From: Panagrolaimus kolymaensis
Lineage: Eukaryota; Nematoda; Chromadorea; Rhabditida; Panagrolaimidae
Length of the DNA stretch: 64,000 bases
Direction: 5' to 3'
Assembly: GCA_028622995.1 (NCBI GenBank)
Contig: JAJQJQ010000040.1
Span: 310,001-374,000, forward strand
Shown here: positions 9,271-21,287 of the stretch, piece after piece
Position numbering within the stretch: the first letter of the stretch is position 1
Layout of the letters: every line of letters starts with the position of its first letter
The notes under the pieces: generated by a model
Seen by the model: only the letters and a program-made list of their open reading frames with translations
What the model was told of the DNA's origin: nothing
Database searches by the model: none
Translations under genes and position numbers: made by a program

Positions 9271-12200
9271 ATGTCAGAATTAATAAAATTGTCAGAAGCT
9301 ATTCTTTTAAATCAAATGTATGATAATTCAAAGGCTAAAGTAAGTTAGTTTATTTTTTGGAAAGTTTGAATCTACGTAAAAAAAATCTATTTTGCAAAAT
9401 TTTAAAACCTATTTTTATTTTAATAGCAATGAATAAATAAAAACTGAAAAATGTTTAAAAAAGATTCAACAATGTTCTTTTTTTTTAATTTATATGTAGC
9501 TTCATGTTTTTTTAGTTTTAAATAAAAATTGCTTTTCTAAAAAATTACAGTAATGACTTTTGTATCATAAGATAAAATGATCGTTGTTTCAGTGTTTTTA
9601 TAAGAATTGTAAAAAAAGTACAAAAAAGAGGAAAACAATAACATTTCGCCGTCCATAAGGAATACTTTATCCTTTAAAATTTTTATTAAAAAATAATAGC
9701 TAAAGCAGTCAATATATCTCTAAGGAGAGTCTTCAAACTTTACTCTATTTTATCTTTTATTTTTACACTCAAAAAAAAACGCTTTATTCGTTCAACGACT
9801 ATTTTTTTTTGGCTAAAAAACGATCATATTTTTGCTATTTTACGATCATTTTTTTATCTTTTTTAAAACGATGATTCAAAATAAGGTAGTTCTCTGAGCC
9901 TCTCTTATAATTAATCGTTCGACGACTATTAATGGATATGTTTTAGAATGTTCATTTAAAATATGGTCGTTCTTAATACATATCTTAATAATAATGATGG
10001 TTTAACGACTAAAAATTCTCTCTTTCATTGTCTGACAGCCAAAAGTAATTCACTAACGATTTTTTTTGTTGTTTTGGTATAAACTGAAGCAACCGGATGA
10101 ATTTTTGGTTAATCTTAGGTATATTTTCTGAGGATAGTGGAATGAATAGGCAGTAAGCAGTTACTGCGTATACATGCCGTCATCGTCAGAAAAAGGACCA
10201 AAGATAAACATAAAGGAAGGGTTTGCCTATGCATTCCACCTATAAAAGCTTTGGTTTACCATAGCATCTAATTTTTGGATTACTATCAGTTTATCTGATT
10301 GACATATTATCTGATTGACATATCAAATACTTTTTAAATATTCAAATTTTCACTAAAAACTCCAGAAATTCTCTTTGTACCATGCCCGAAAAATAGTCGT
10401 GTAACTATCAAAAAAAAGGTTAAAGAACGACTATTTAATAGTCACAAAACGATCATTTAATATGGTCGTTTCAAATACGCTGTAGGCCAAAATACAGTCT
10501 CTGTTAGTGCCAAAAATTGATCGTTTTTCGATCATTTTTAAGTCGGGTTTTTTTGAGTGTAGCCATATTTTATAATGACATTTTATGATTTAATTTAAAA
10601 AAATAAGAAGGGAGTTGTCTTCGAAAATATGTGTTTTTTTTGATATCATATGTTGTTTCTCTTTGCGTCTCTCGTAAAAATGAAATGTTATTGAAATTTA
10701 ACCTTGTTAACTTATTAGTGGTGACACTAAAAACATACAAACATGTTTTATAAAATGTTTTCTCTTTTTGTTTTTCATTGGCATAAACTTTTGATTATTC
10801 GGATTTAAAAAAATGAGGATTTCAGATGATTACAACTGAAATAAGCGCTTTTGTCAATGCTTTATCTCCAGAAGAACATGCAAAAATTCGGCCGGTTCTT
10901 GAACGAGATTTGGAATTTCAACGTCGTGAACAAGCTCGCATTAGGTTTGTAATTTTTTTTCTCTGAATTTTAAATTAGTTTTAATAAGGTTGACTTGGCA
11001 CATAATAACTATGAAACATGTGATTCTTAAATTGGGGACAGAATTGTTGCGTCAATTTTTTTTTCACGCCGTATACCAAGAAATGATGTAAAATTAATAA
11101 GAAGAAAATGCATTATATTAAGTTATATATGAAAAAATATTCGTAAACTTAGTTATGATTTCTGAGAAAAAATGCAATTAGCATTGAGTAAGATCTGCCA
11201 TTTTTTAGAACAATAAAAACATCCATTGATATGGCCAAATCAGTTTCAAACAATGATATAGAAGATGAAAGAACTCGCAGTGGATCCACTGATAGTTTTA
11301 GCTCACAAAATAGTACAACAGCAAGCAAGTGAGTGCTCCTTTTCCCTTATAGCGTAAATACAATATAAAAGTTTAGCAATTCTTCAATTTCCCCAAACGG
11401 CCCTCGAAAACAATGCAAAACTTGTGGTGAACAATTGGGTTTTATTTTTAAAGCTGGAGCAAAATGTAAAAAATGTCAAGCAATAGTTTGTGAGCGATGT
11501 CAATGTTACATTAATCGAGAACAAAAATATTGGATTTGTGCACTTTGTTATCAAGAAAGGTATTTATCATTCCTATATTAAAATAATTAAAAATATATCA
11601 TTTTTTAAGAGAGTTACAAGCGGCAAGCAACCAATGGTTTTATAATGCTTCAACAGATCCAACAAATATTTCAGAAATTTTGCTTTTACAAATGCGTCGT
11701 GCAACTTTACATCGTTTAGCTGAAAGTAGCAATTATATGAATGGTAAGATTTTTTTGGGCCTCGTGTTATTTTCCTTATTTGGTTTATAATTTTTGGTGA
11801 TATGTTTTGTTGAACATCATAAATGCAACAAAGCAGCATTAACCATTCACTCTTTTAAGACTTCAAAACAAAATGTGACGTCTCTTAATTTTAAATTAAA
11901 CTCAAAGCTTTTGGGAGAAAAAAAATGAATAGCATCATTATTTTTTAATCGGAGAGATTTTTATTGCTTTTTGTTTTTAAAAAAGAAAACATTTGATAAA
12001 ATTAAAAAAAAGGATAAAAACGATTTTAAAAACAAAATTAATAATAATAATAAGAAATGTGTTTAATAAATATACCTTTAGAAACGATACTTTTATGTTT
12101 TCTTTAAAAAAAATTAATTTCCTGTTATTTTATGTATTTTTTTTAGTTTCCAAGCGTCCTTTTGGCTATAATCCTCGTCGAAATATGTCATTGCCTCCAA

Positions 12201-12490
12201 TAGCTTCAGAAAATTTACTTCAAGTTCCTTCAGAACGAATTCCGGAACATCCAATGCGAGCTTTGCATCGATTTATTCAATCAAATAATATCAATAATAA
12301 TAATAATACTTATAATGATTCCATTGAAGAAATAGATTCTGAAACTGAATCAATAAGTAGTCTCCCAAATGCTCCAATTATTAACGCTCCCGATGGTTGT
12401 GGAAGTTCAAATCCTTCATCACGAAAATTTTTAGAAGTTAATTCTGTTAAAGCAAGGTATCCTCATCGTCCTCGTTCACCAACACATTAA
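9271..12490 (+). CDS. Synaptotagmin-like protein, N-terminal Rab-binding zinc-finger part (Slp/bitesize/rabphilin type)
   Basis: The exons encode a Rab-effector N-terminus. Exon 1 (9271-9339) gives MSELIKLSEAILLNQMYDNS. After a 1.5-kb intron, exon 2 (from about 10826) gives ITTEISAFVNALSPEEHAKI and RPVLERDLEFQRREQARIR, the first Rab-binding helix (SHD1-like). Then comes a FYVE-related zinc finger with CKTCGEQLGF, CKKCQAIVCERC and WICALCYQE, followed by NQWFY, as in rabphilin, Noc2 and Slp3-5. A further exon (from about 12147) encodes a Ser/Asn-rich linker. It either stops at 12488-12490 or leaves by the good donor AAAGCAAG|GTATCC near 12453 to join the C2 exons downstream. If it stops, the product resembles Noc2 (zinc finger without C2). 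The family tethers Rab27/Rab3 vesicles to the plasma membrane. An alternative start is the ATG at 10826, right after TTTCAG. Confidence 0.7.
9766..10559. mobile_element. MITE-like element with terminal inverted repeats and TA target duplication, inside intron 1
   Basis: The left end CACTCAAAAAAAAACGC and the right end (reverse complement CACTCAAAAAAACCCGAC) form imperfect inverted termini. Both are flanked by TA (9764-9765 and 10560-10561), the Tc1/mariner target. The 794-bp body has no transposase frame. It is rich in repeated short words such as CGATCATTT, AACGACTA and ATGGTCGTT on both strands, so it can probably fold. This suggests a non-autonomous (MITE) insertion, old enough for the ends to differ. 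Confidence 0.5.
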
Positions 12491-13731
12491 GTTTCATGTA
12501 TTTTTTTTATTTTTTTAAAGCCTTTTTTGTTGCTTATTTTATTTGCTGAACTAATTACTTTCTTATTTTTTCTCTCATTCTCGTTTCATGGTTTTTTTTG
12601 GCTTCTTTTGGGTTTCAAATGAAAAAATAACGGACGCTTTTTATTTTTTTACTATGTGTATTTTTTTTTTTATGGAATTGTTTTTTTGGTTTGGCTTCTC
12701 TTTAAAAAAATGTGAAAAGTGACTCCTTTTGATTTTTCATCGAAGAAAAAAGTATTTTTAAATTTTGCTTGCTTTTTTTATTTGCTTTTCTTTATATTGT
12801 GGAAATATTTAAGTCTTAAAGACTTGCTCCTCACATCGTTTACTATAAAATACTATATCTCTCCATTTTTTATTTGGTTCTTTTGCTTTTTGGTTATATA
12901 TTATTATACTTTTAAAATTAAAGCATTTATGTGTAAATCTGTAAAATGGAACAAAATATCTTTTAAAAGATACTATGGTTTTTAAAGAAAATACCAGTAT
13001 AAAAAAAAACCGCTGGACATTCTTTTTATTTTAACGTTCTGAAGAGAGTTAAAGACATTATTAAATAACAAAATGTTTAAAAGTTATTTTGGACCAAAAT
13101 TTTTTTCCTCCTTTAAAAAAGATTTAACCAATCATTTTACCACTGAGGAGAAGTTTTCGCATTTAAAGCTGGAGTCTTCATGAATTGGAATTCTTTATAT
13201 CCATATTGATTTTACTGAAATCTTTTAGACGGGCACTCAAAAAGCCATAATTTTACTTTTCTAATACTTCCTGTTTATAGAAAAAACCGTTATTGCAAAT
13301 TTTTATTTTCAAAGTAAAAACACTTTATTATTTCTCAAACACACGATTTTATATTTTAAAAATGTTTTAAATACGAGAAAGGATGTTACTTTTTTATGAA
13401 TTAAGTTTGGCTTTGCAAGGGTTAAAAACCCTTCAATATATTCAAATATTAGCTTTATACTACCAGAAAATTTGCAAAGTAGCTTTTTTTTTATGTCGAA
13501 GCAGATTTTGCTTTATCCATTTTAGTTGTTTGTAAATAAAAAGTAGACGAGACTTCCCCGTTTAGATAAATAGTTTTCTTTTTCTTTCGTGGATGCCTTC
13601 AAAATTTTAAAAATCATTTTTCTTGTAAAGTTTTTTTTATAACGTTTGGTTTTAGCTTTTAGCGACTTTTTTAAATTGCTTTTTGGCTTCAACTTTTTTC
13701 ATTTGCAAGAGTTTTTCTTATTTTCAAAAAA
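12491..13731. other. Intron or intergenic gap within the Slp-like locus
   Basis: Very T-rich and then mixed AT sequence with no convincing exon. If the locus is one gene, this is an intron. If the C2 part has its own promoter, that promoter lies here, since the next ATG (13732) is not directly preceded by an AG acceptor. Confidence 0.4.
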
Positions 13732-15444
13732 ATGCTTCAAACCAATTCCAAATCTTCTCCCTCTTCAAGGACCATTCGATCCAATTCTCTCAATGTTCCC
13801 GATGGTGCTATAGCATTGAGCATTCAAATTCCTAGTAAAGGAACTTTGAGAAAAAGCTCAATTTGTTCATGTTCGCGTTGTTCATTTGCTTCTGAAACGG
13901 AGCGGCCTCGAAGTGGTATGACTGAATCCACCGCATATTCTGATGCCGATTCAAGTGAGCTAACCTTCTTTTATTGACAAATATAAAAACAACTCAGAGA
14001 TCAAAGTTTTATGAAATTTAAAAAAATTGTTTTGAATTTTTTGTATTTAATTTTAATAAGAGTATGCTTTTTTCCCGGCTTCCTCGGCTTTCGAAAAAAC
14101 AGGATAAAAATTCACACCCTTAATTTTATTTTTTTATAGTATATAAATTTCCACAAAGTCGACCACAAAGTGTATGCAATTTAAATTTGATAGCTTCATC
14201 CCCTTCTGCTACAAAGCGATCAGCATCAGCGGATCATTTTCAAAGAACCAATTCGGGTGAATATTCCATTCCTCCAACTCCACCAAGTGATACCCAATCT
14301 CGAAATAGTTCGAGAACATCCATTTCAATTTCAACTCTTCCATCAATTGATAATACAACGGGACAAATTAAAATTAAATTACATTATAATTTAGAAATGG
14401 GATCATTGGATGTTGGAGTTATTGAATGTCGAGATTTGCCTCATTTTGGAAAGCACTATCCCAATGCAATTATATATGTAAATCTTCTCCCAGATGATGG
14501 ATATCTTGAACATTCGAGAGTTAAAACAAAATGCAAGAAAAATTCACATTGCCCAATTTTTGGAGAAATTTTAAAGGTAAAATATAAAACTTTAGTAAAA
14601 GTGAAAATTGGAAAAACGCTGATTTTTAGTTTTCAAATTTAACTAAATTTGAGCTCGATGATCGTACTCTACATTTTCAAGTATTTCATATTGATCCATT
14701 TACTAAAAAATCATTAATTGGTGAAACTCAAATAAAAATAGAAGATTATCCTTGGAGTGAAGAAGAACCAATATGGTTGCCACTGAAACGAGAACTAATC
14801 ATAAATGTTCCGAGGCCCGAATCAGCTCCACAAGAAATAAATTCTCGTCGTGGCCTTTTACGTTTTGAAATGAGTTTTAAAGTTAAAGATCCTAAAAAAC
14901 AGCGGGGTGATATTCATTTTCTTGCTAAAAATGGTAATAATCTCACTGGTGATCCTCCAGTATTATCAAAAATGCCATTTGTTAAAGCGTAAGATGGCTC
15001 TAAAATTTTAAAAAGTCCCTTTTAAAATCTTTTGCAGTAATCTTTTATCAAATCGAAAAATAATTTCAAGTGCTCGAAGTTCATTAGCCGAATTTCATGG
15101 AAACGGAATGGAACCAATTTGGAATTATACCATAATCATCCAAGATCAAAGTTTAGAAAAATTAAAGAAAAGGTAAGACCGCTTCGCTTCATTGAAGAAT
15201 GACAATTGTATGCTTTTAGAGCACTCGAAATCTCGGTTTGGGATCGAGAAAATTCATCCAATAACCGTTACATAGGAAGGTTGTTATTTTATTTATCAAG
15301 TGGTATGGAATCTTTTAATTTTCATAATCTTATAACAAAAATTTAGATCCAAAAAAGCCAGAGAAAACGATGCAATCATTGTGGCGAAGACTTATAGAAA
15401 CGCCTGGTGCAAAGTTTATAACCGAAATGCAACTCCAACCGTAA
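13732..15444 (+). CDS. Synaptotagmin-like protein, tandem C2 domain part (Slp/granuphilin/bitesize type)
   Basis: About 470 residues over seven or more exons. The first 150 residues are Ser/Pro-rich (MLQTNSKSSPSSRTIRSNS). C2A starts at GQIKIKLHYNLEMGSLDVGV, continues with IYVNLLPDDGYLEHSRVKTK and ends RRGLLRFEMSFKVKD. C2B runs from GDIHFLAKNGNNL through MEPIWNYTIIIQDQSLEKL, ALEISVWDRENSSNNRYIG and SLWRRLIETPGAKF to the stop. WDREN...YIG and the LW..L..TPG tail match the C2B of Slp/granuphilin better than synaptotagmin. Several Asp residues expected for calcium binding are missing in C2A (RDLPHFGKHYPNA), so lipid binding is probably calcium-independent, as in many Slps. With the zinc-finger part upstream it would make a full Slp. 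Whether the two are one gene, alternative promoters or two genes needs transcript data. Confidence 0.75.
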
Positions 15445-15586
15445 ATCTTATTTGCAACTTTTAATAATAAAAAAACTTTTTATTGATATTTAAATACATA
15501 CAAAAAAACAAGATTTAATTTAACAAATCAACCAACTAAAAACAATAAAATCTAGCCTAATGAAATAAAGTAATTATTTTTTGGAT

Positions 15587-17163
15587 TCAGACTTTTGACA
15601 ATTTTTCAAACATTTCAAAATGCGTTAAATTTCCTATTTTTTCAATGACATCAGATTTGCGGTATGTTTGAAAATATTCTACTGTGGGAAGTGCATAAGG
15701 ATCGACATATTTGTGGCTTGAAGCAACTAAGACGTGAGGAATTCCAAGTTGATTTGCTTCATTAATTCTTCTGCCAATCGTTCTATCAATTCTATCATCA
15801 ATGAGAACATCATTAGAAAGATTTGGAAGCTGTAAAATAAATAAATAACGGAAATCGCAAACATTTTAAAAACCTACTTTAGCTATTTCATTCGTTAAAC
15901 TTTGTACAAATATAGCGCTGGCAGTTTGCTCTTTTGGAAGAATAATGGCAACCTTGAAAGGTGAAAGAACATCAGGAAGCCTCATGGCTTTATTTGAAAT
16001 AGATAAAACGTCAATGCTAAAAATATAAGAGTTAGAATCAAAAAGAAGAGAAAATTTTTCAAACCTTGCTGCAATAATTCTTGTAATTCCTAATCCAAAA
16101 CAACACATAAAATATGGGATTCCATTGGGTGCTTTAGCCTAAAAATTTAATGATGTAAAAACACAGTCAAAATCTAGGAAAAAATTTAAAAAAACTCACA
16201 CCAAATGTTGTCGAATATTTTTCTCCCAATTGAAAAGTATGTCCAACTTCCACCGTTTCAAGTGGTTTTAAACCATTTTCGCCGCATTTTTCACAATTTT
16301 TATGATCGTTTATTTCATCTTTCTTTGAGTTGTGACCACACGAATCGCAAACTAAGAGGATGTCTTCAGCACTTGGATTGGGAAGATGAAATTCATGAGA
16401 TAAATTTCCGCCCATAGCACCAGGATTCGCTTCGACTTTAAAAATATCATCTTTAAAACCCAAAATGTCTTTGAAAAGTGATTGATAAAATTTTGAAATG
16501 TGCTTGTATGTTAATTGAGCAGCAACGTGATCCATATCAAACGAGTACAAATCATTCATTAAAAATTGTTTTGATCTTAAAAGCCCAAATCGAGGATTCA
16601 TTTCATCCCGAAATTTTTGACTTGTCTAAAACAATCGAATAATAAAGTAATTTAAATATAAAAAAGCTACTTGAAAAAGCATTAAAGGTAACATCTTTTC
16701 TTTAATTACGCCTAAATTTTCTGTCAAATTTGTAAACATTTCTTCTGCTGTTGGTTGAAGACAATATTCAGCTTGAAGTCTATCATTCAGTTTGAACATT
16801 TCACTTCCAATTTCGTCCCATCTGCCACTTGTTTCCCAAAGTTTTTTTGGACCTAAAAAATATGGTTAGAGAAATATGAAGGATCTTTAATAGTGAGATT
16901 TTATTTGTTTAAATAAGTTTTAAAAACATACCGAGACTTGGTACTTCACATTTTTGCGCTCCAATTTTTAACAATTCTTCTTCAACTACTTTCGTAAGCT
17001 TATCCACAATTCTTTGACCAAGAGGTAATAAAGCAAAAAAGCCTTTGCTCGTTGGAGCTATGAGCGAATTAGATTGCATCAGTTGGAATGAAAAACATTT
17101 TGATTTGAAAGTATTTGCAGGTAGCTGTTTGAAATAGAGTTTAGAAGCGTAACTTAATGTCAT
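15587..17163 (-). CDS. pars-2: Mitochondrial prolyl-tRNA synthetase
   Basis: A class II aminoacyl-tRNA synthetase that charges mitochondrial tRNA-Pro, about 430 residues in six or seven exons. Signatures are SKGFFALLPLGQRIVDKL near the N-terminus (the G..LPLG.R of ProRS), LQPTAEEMFTNL (the TAEE of motif 2), TSQKFRDEMNPRFGLLRSKQ (motif 2 arginine loop, RDE..PR.G.LR), and FGLGITRIIAARFE (motif 3). A Cys4 zinc-ribbon-like insert, VCDSCGHN plus CEKCGENG, precedes VEVGHTFQLGEKYS, as in animal PARS2. An anticodon-binding domain with VLIDDRIDRTIGRRINEAN follows. Length and the lack of a eukaryotic EPRS fusion fit the organellar enzyme. The first 25 residues are basic/hydroxylated and can act as a mitochondrial presequence. 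It is convergent with the Slp-like gene, 142 bp from stop to stop. Confidence 0.9.
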
Positions 17164-17523
17164 ACTATAAGTTTTGTAATGTTGAAACGAGTGAGCGAAA
17201 TAACAAAAGTATATATTAAAAGAAACAAAAACTTGAATTTGCTATGATTACTACAGATTTTTTTTACATAAATTTATTCTTTTTAACAACAAAGAAAATA
17301 TAGCTATTTAAAAACAACATATAAAGAGAAGAGGTCAGCAAAGTTAAATAATAAAAAAGATGTATGATCGAAGCTTTTCCGAAATCAAAGATAAGAAAAG
17401 CAAAACCAAGAATAAATCAATAAAAAGCTTGTGAAGAAGATTGTAGAAATGTTACAATATTGGTAAAATTGCAAATGCCCGTAAAAAAAGAAGTGCTGTA
17501 ACAATAATAAAAATTTGCCAAAA
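17164..17523. other. Gap between GOLGA7 and PARS2 (same strand)
   Basis: Holds the 3' UTR of the Erf4-family gene and the 5' flank of PARS2. No feature seen beyond A-rich runs. Confidence 0.4.
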
Positions 17524-18098
17524 TCAGTTTCTTGGTGTTAGCATTGGTGTGGTGACACATGAGGCTTCTTGCGGTGGTTGATGTTGTGGAACAAGTTCAT
17601 CCAATAAGCTTACTTCAATCTGAAATTTTTATTAATGAATTTTTAATATGAAAAAAATGATTTAGCTTACCACTCTAAGTCCTTTAGTTGCAGGATCTCT
17701 GACAAATAAATTATTAGGTATAAACACAGCTCTATTTCTTTCTTCAATAAAGGTTTCCATTTCTTTTAGCACACGTTTCCAAACAGATGGGACGCAAAGT
17801 TTTGACAGATGACATGTGAGAAAGCTTAAAGATGATTCAAATACGGATGCACATGTAACACTATCAGCTCTTTCATATCTTGAATTCAGGTCATTAACAA
17901 AATTTATCCATACTTCAGGTTCTATCTAAAAAAATTGGATAAATGTTATATTTATATTTGTTAAAATCTTACCTTTCCTTCAAGCTCTAAAGGAAATTCA
18001 TTTGAGAATCTAACTTGAAGTCCCGTAGAATAATCTCTTTGTATAAAGCATTTTTTGCATTCATTTAAAGCTATTTGACGTTCATAGCATCCATCCAT
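17524..18098 (-). CDS. GOLGA7/GCP16, Erf4-family subunit of a palmitoyltransferase
   Basis: Three exons encode about 160 residues of an Erf4/Golgin A7-type protein. This is the small accessory subunit that stabilises DHHC9-class protein acyltransferases at the Golgi, for example for Ras palmitoylation. Recognisable pieces are CFIQRDYSTGLQVRFSNEFP near the N-terminus, which matches the family's IQRDYS.G...F...FP block. Others are IEPEVWINFVNDLNSRYERA, a Cys-rich helix FLTCHLSKLCVPSVWKRVLK, and NLFVRDPATKGLRVVIEVSL, matching the ..L.DP...GLR..E block. The cysteines in the middle helix are candidates for its own palmitoylation. The start ATG at 18096-18098 gives MDGCYERQIALNECKKC, of the expected length. 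It is divergent from the APC4-like gene, with 249 bp between starts that must hold both promoters. Confidence 0.8.
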
Positions 18099-18347
18099 GT
18101 TTCATATATTCAGTAATCTTTTACAAATTTAAAAATAAAAGAAGTTAATAAATTGAAGCTAATTTATAAACTCGAGAATATCAAACCTTCGATAATGATG
18201 AATCGAAGAGAGCGCTTTATTTTATTTTTTTAGTTTTTGTCATAAAATGCCAAATTCATAAAGTGGCGCCATTGGTTTATTGCGATTACTTTTTTCTTGA
18301 ATTTTTATCATTTTGGTAATCAAATTGTGTTAACATTATTATTAAAA

Positions 18348-21287
18348 ATGAATTCTGATTCTCCTATGGAATGCTGTGATAATAATGGTGATAATGAGAA
18401 AATTATTCAGATTAAAAGCCGTCTTCCGCCAAAAGTTGGTTTTTGTACTTTATTTTTTTGAAATAACGATTCATGATTTTAGTTAAAAATTATTGCTGAA
18501 GCTTGGAATCCTGTTTTAGAATTATTAGCAGTAGCATTTGAGAATGGAAAGATTATGGTTAAAGCTATTGATCGAAAAACTTGCTGGAAGGTAAGCATAC
18601 ATTTTCTTTTTTATTAGTTATAATGTACAAGTTTTTATAGCGAAACCTCGGCGAAGATCATGGAATTATAAAAAATATCTGGAAAACTGCTCCCGCCAAC
18701 AAATATACTATTCAAAGTATGACTTGGAGTCCAGATGGTGAAATTTTAGCAGTTTCAATGAACAATGGATTCATTCACATGTTGACTGCAGCAGCGGGCA
18801 AAATTGGATATACCGTTGATGGTCAGAAACCTTATGATAAGCTCTTATGGGAAAGAGTAACTCTCAAAGATGAAAATGGTAAAAAAGATGGCTCTTTAAG
18901 TTTTGTAAGCTTGTGTGATTCAATATGATTATTATACTTTTTCCCATTTTTTAGGCAACAGCATCAAGCTTTGATTTCAACGATGATGGACCCAAAGAAT
19001 GTGCTCAACAAATTGCTGATATGGAGGCTTATTTTCATCAACAGTTTAATTCTTTTCATGGAACTATATTAGTAGGGTTTGCAGAAGAAGGAAGATTGCA
19101 TTTGTATACTAATGGGATTATGTTTTGTCTTGAGTTGGATGCTTGTGACCATTATGGTATTGTTTGAATTACATATTACATTCTCATTATTCTTATTTTT
19201 TTAGAAATTGGTCCATATGCTGATAAAACATCTTTAGAAATCATTGATTGCATCGTCTCTGATGAAACCAAACAACTTGAAGCTCTTTATCAAATTACAC
19301 AAATGGAAATCTCAAGCGATGATGAAAACAAAATTGTGACAAATACTTTTCTTATTAAGTATGATTTAGGATGGGATAGGCAAAGCTTTGAAACTCTTAC
19401 TTTTATCGCAAATTCGTATGTTAAAAAATTTACCTAGGTTACTTTATTTTATAAATTTTAGATTTTTCAAAATCAACTTCCTCTTAATTTACCTTCGTGA
19501 AATGGTTCGCTACACTGCTAATAGGCTTGAAGAGAGCACTGAAACATTTTATCAAAAAGTTATTCGAAATTGGTATAGCAACTATAGAACTACTAATAAC
19601 ACAGCAGGTTGGTGGTTCTCTTTCTTTTTTAACGCTCTTGAACTTACTTATAATTTATTTTCAGGTCCGACATTCTTTCATGAAATGGTTTCACATCTTA
19701 CAGGCGGACCTGTATCCATGGCTTATTTTGATTCTTTTAAAAAAGGTCGTAATGATTCCAACAACTTATATGTTTATCCTAAGTTTATTACCGAATTTAA
19801 TCAAAAGACATTGGGGTAAGGTGTTAAAGGGATTTTAGAATTTATTTATAAATTATTTATAGGGTTATTTCGACTGGAATTTCACGAATTAAACTTGCAA
19901 CTGAAACTATCATAAAGATGTTAAGTGAATTAATAGATTGCTATTCAATAGAATTTATGTAAGTTTTTGCTCATTTTGTAGTGATTTACGTTAATCCATT
20001 TAGGAATGTTACACCAAGGACATTAGCATTTAATGATCCAGAAATAACTCCAGAGTTGAAAAACTTATATTCCTTTTATGCTGATTCGTTTGTTTTCCTT
20101 CAGCTGATTGAGAAAATCCATACATTGCTAGACAAAAAGCGTCGCGGGTTTTATTATTTGAATACATATGTAACACATGTGACTACTAAACCTGAAGAAA
20201 ATTGGAGGAATCAACTTTTTACTACTTATCTTGAAAATGTAAATGTTTCAGAATTTCTTGATGTAAGTTTATTTTAAAGCATTAAATATAAAAAATCTAT
20301 ATCAAAAAATTAAAAAATTTATTTTTAGTTCATTGGTGAAAGCCTTGTTCGCTCCGATGTTCGAATTCCATCAAGTTTGTTACAAACAATTATTCCACAT
20401 GTTCCATGCTTAGAAAAACCAAGTAAAACTGGTTTAGCAAAACATCATATTGCAAAGGTATGCTTCTTTCTAATATGCATAAAATATTTCACTTTTTTTA
20501 GATTATCGAACCAATCGGATGTTATCCGCTTCCTCGTTTTATCGCCCATTGTAATTTCAATTGTCCACATAATTCAAATTATTGTGGAGGTGATCAAGAA
20601 CCTGTTTCATTCAAAACGGAAAATAATGAACTTGAAGGAGTTTTTCGCTCTCATGGTAACCTCAAAAAAGCAAATTCAATTGTTTCCATCCTTGATTGGC
20701 GGACTGAATCATATTTCGATTTCGTATGCTTTTTTATTTATTTCTTTCAATTACAACTTTTTATTATTTTAGTTTACTAAATTTTTTGCTGAGTATGGAA
20801 GCGCCAAATACCCTCCACAAGGAATTTTGGATTTTATGAATCAAAAAATGGAAGAAATTCAATCAAAGGAAGAACTTATGGCGCCTATAAAGAAAATTTA
20901 TGGTAAAAGAAAATATTCAACAATTTATGATATTGATGAAAAAGAATTTATCTGCAAAATGGCTTTACGACCTACAGTATTCCTCGGACTCATGCCTTTA
21001 TTTAATTTTGAAAGCCGAATTGTAAATATTGTTTCTCGTCATTATCCAACCTTTATTCAAGTTAGTTTTTTTTTATTGTTTTAGAAATCTTAATAAACCT
21101 CTTTTAGGCTGAAGTCATCAAACCTTTTGATAAATGCTTACGTCGTCAACGCAGCACTGATTCCGATAACATGAAATCATTAATTGATGCATGTATTCAA
21201 ATTCCTTGTGATAATTATAAAACTCGATGGGAAACTTCCGAAGATGAAGCCTTCAAAGTGATGGATGCATTTTTCAAAGAAATTTGA
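18348..21287 (+). CDS. emb-30: Anaphase-promoting complex subunit 4-like (APC4/EMB-30)
   Basis: About 750 residues in about a dozen exons. The N-terminus is a WD40 blade set of APC4 type. AEAWNPVLELLAVAFENGKI and SMTWSPDGEILAVSMNNGFI are two successive blades, followed by GKIGYTVDG. A middle helical segment includes FFHEMVSHLTGGPVSMAYFD and a long helix with GISRIKLATETIIKML, as expected for the APC4 long domain. The C-terminal half (FIGESLVRSDVRIPSSLL, FIAHCNFNCPHNSNYCGG, FFAEYGSAKYPPQGILDFM) is not one I recognise outside worms. APC4 is a scaffold of the APC/C ubiquitin ligase, needed for the metaphase-anaphase transition. The call rests on the WD40 half and overall plan. A different WD40 scaffold remains possible. 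Confidence 0.6.

Noticed and set aside
11993..12146. Upstream extension of the reading frame before the VSKRPFGYN exon
   Set aside because: It is intron sequence (Lys/Ile/Phe strings) ending in a clean TTTTTTTTAG acceptor that restores the conserved frame.
12719..12985. 88-codon Phe-rich frame
   Set aside because: Composition is that of T-rich noncoding DNA and there are no splice or homology signals.
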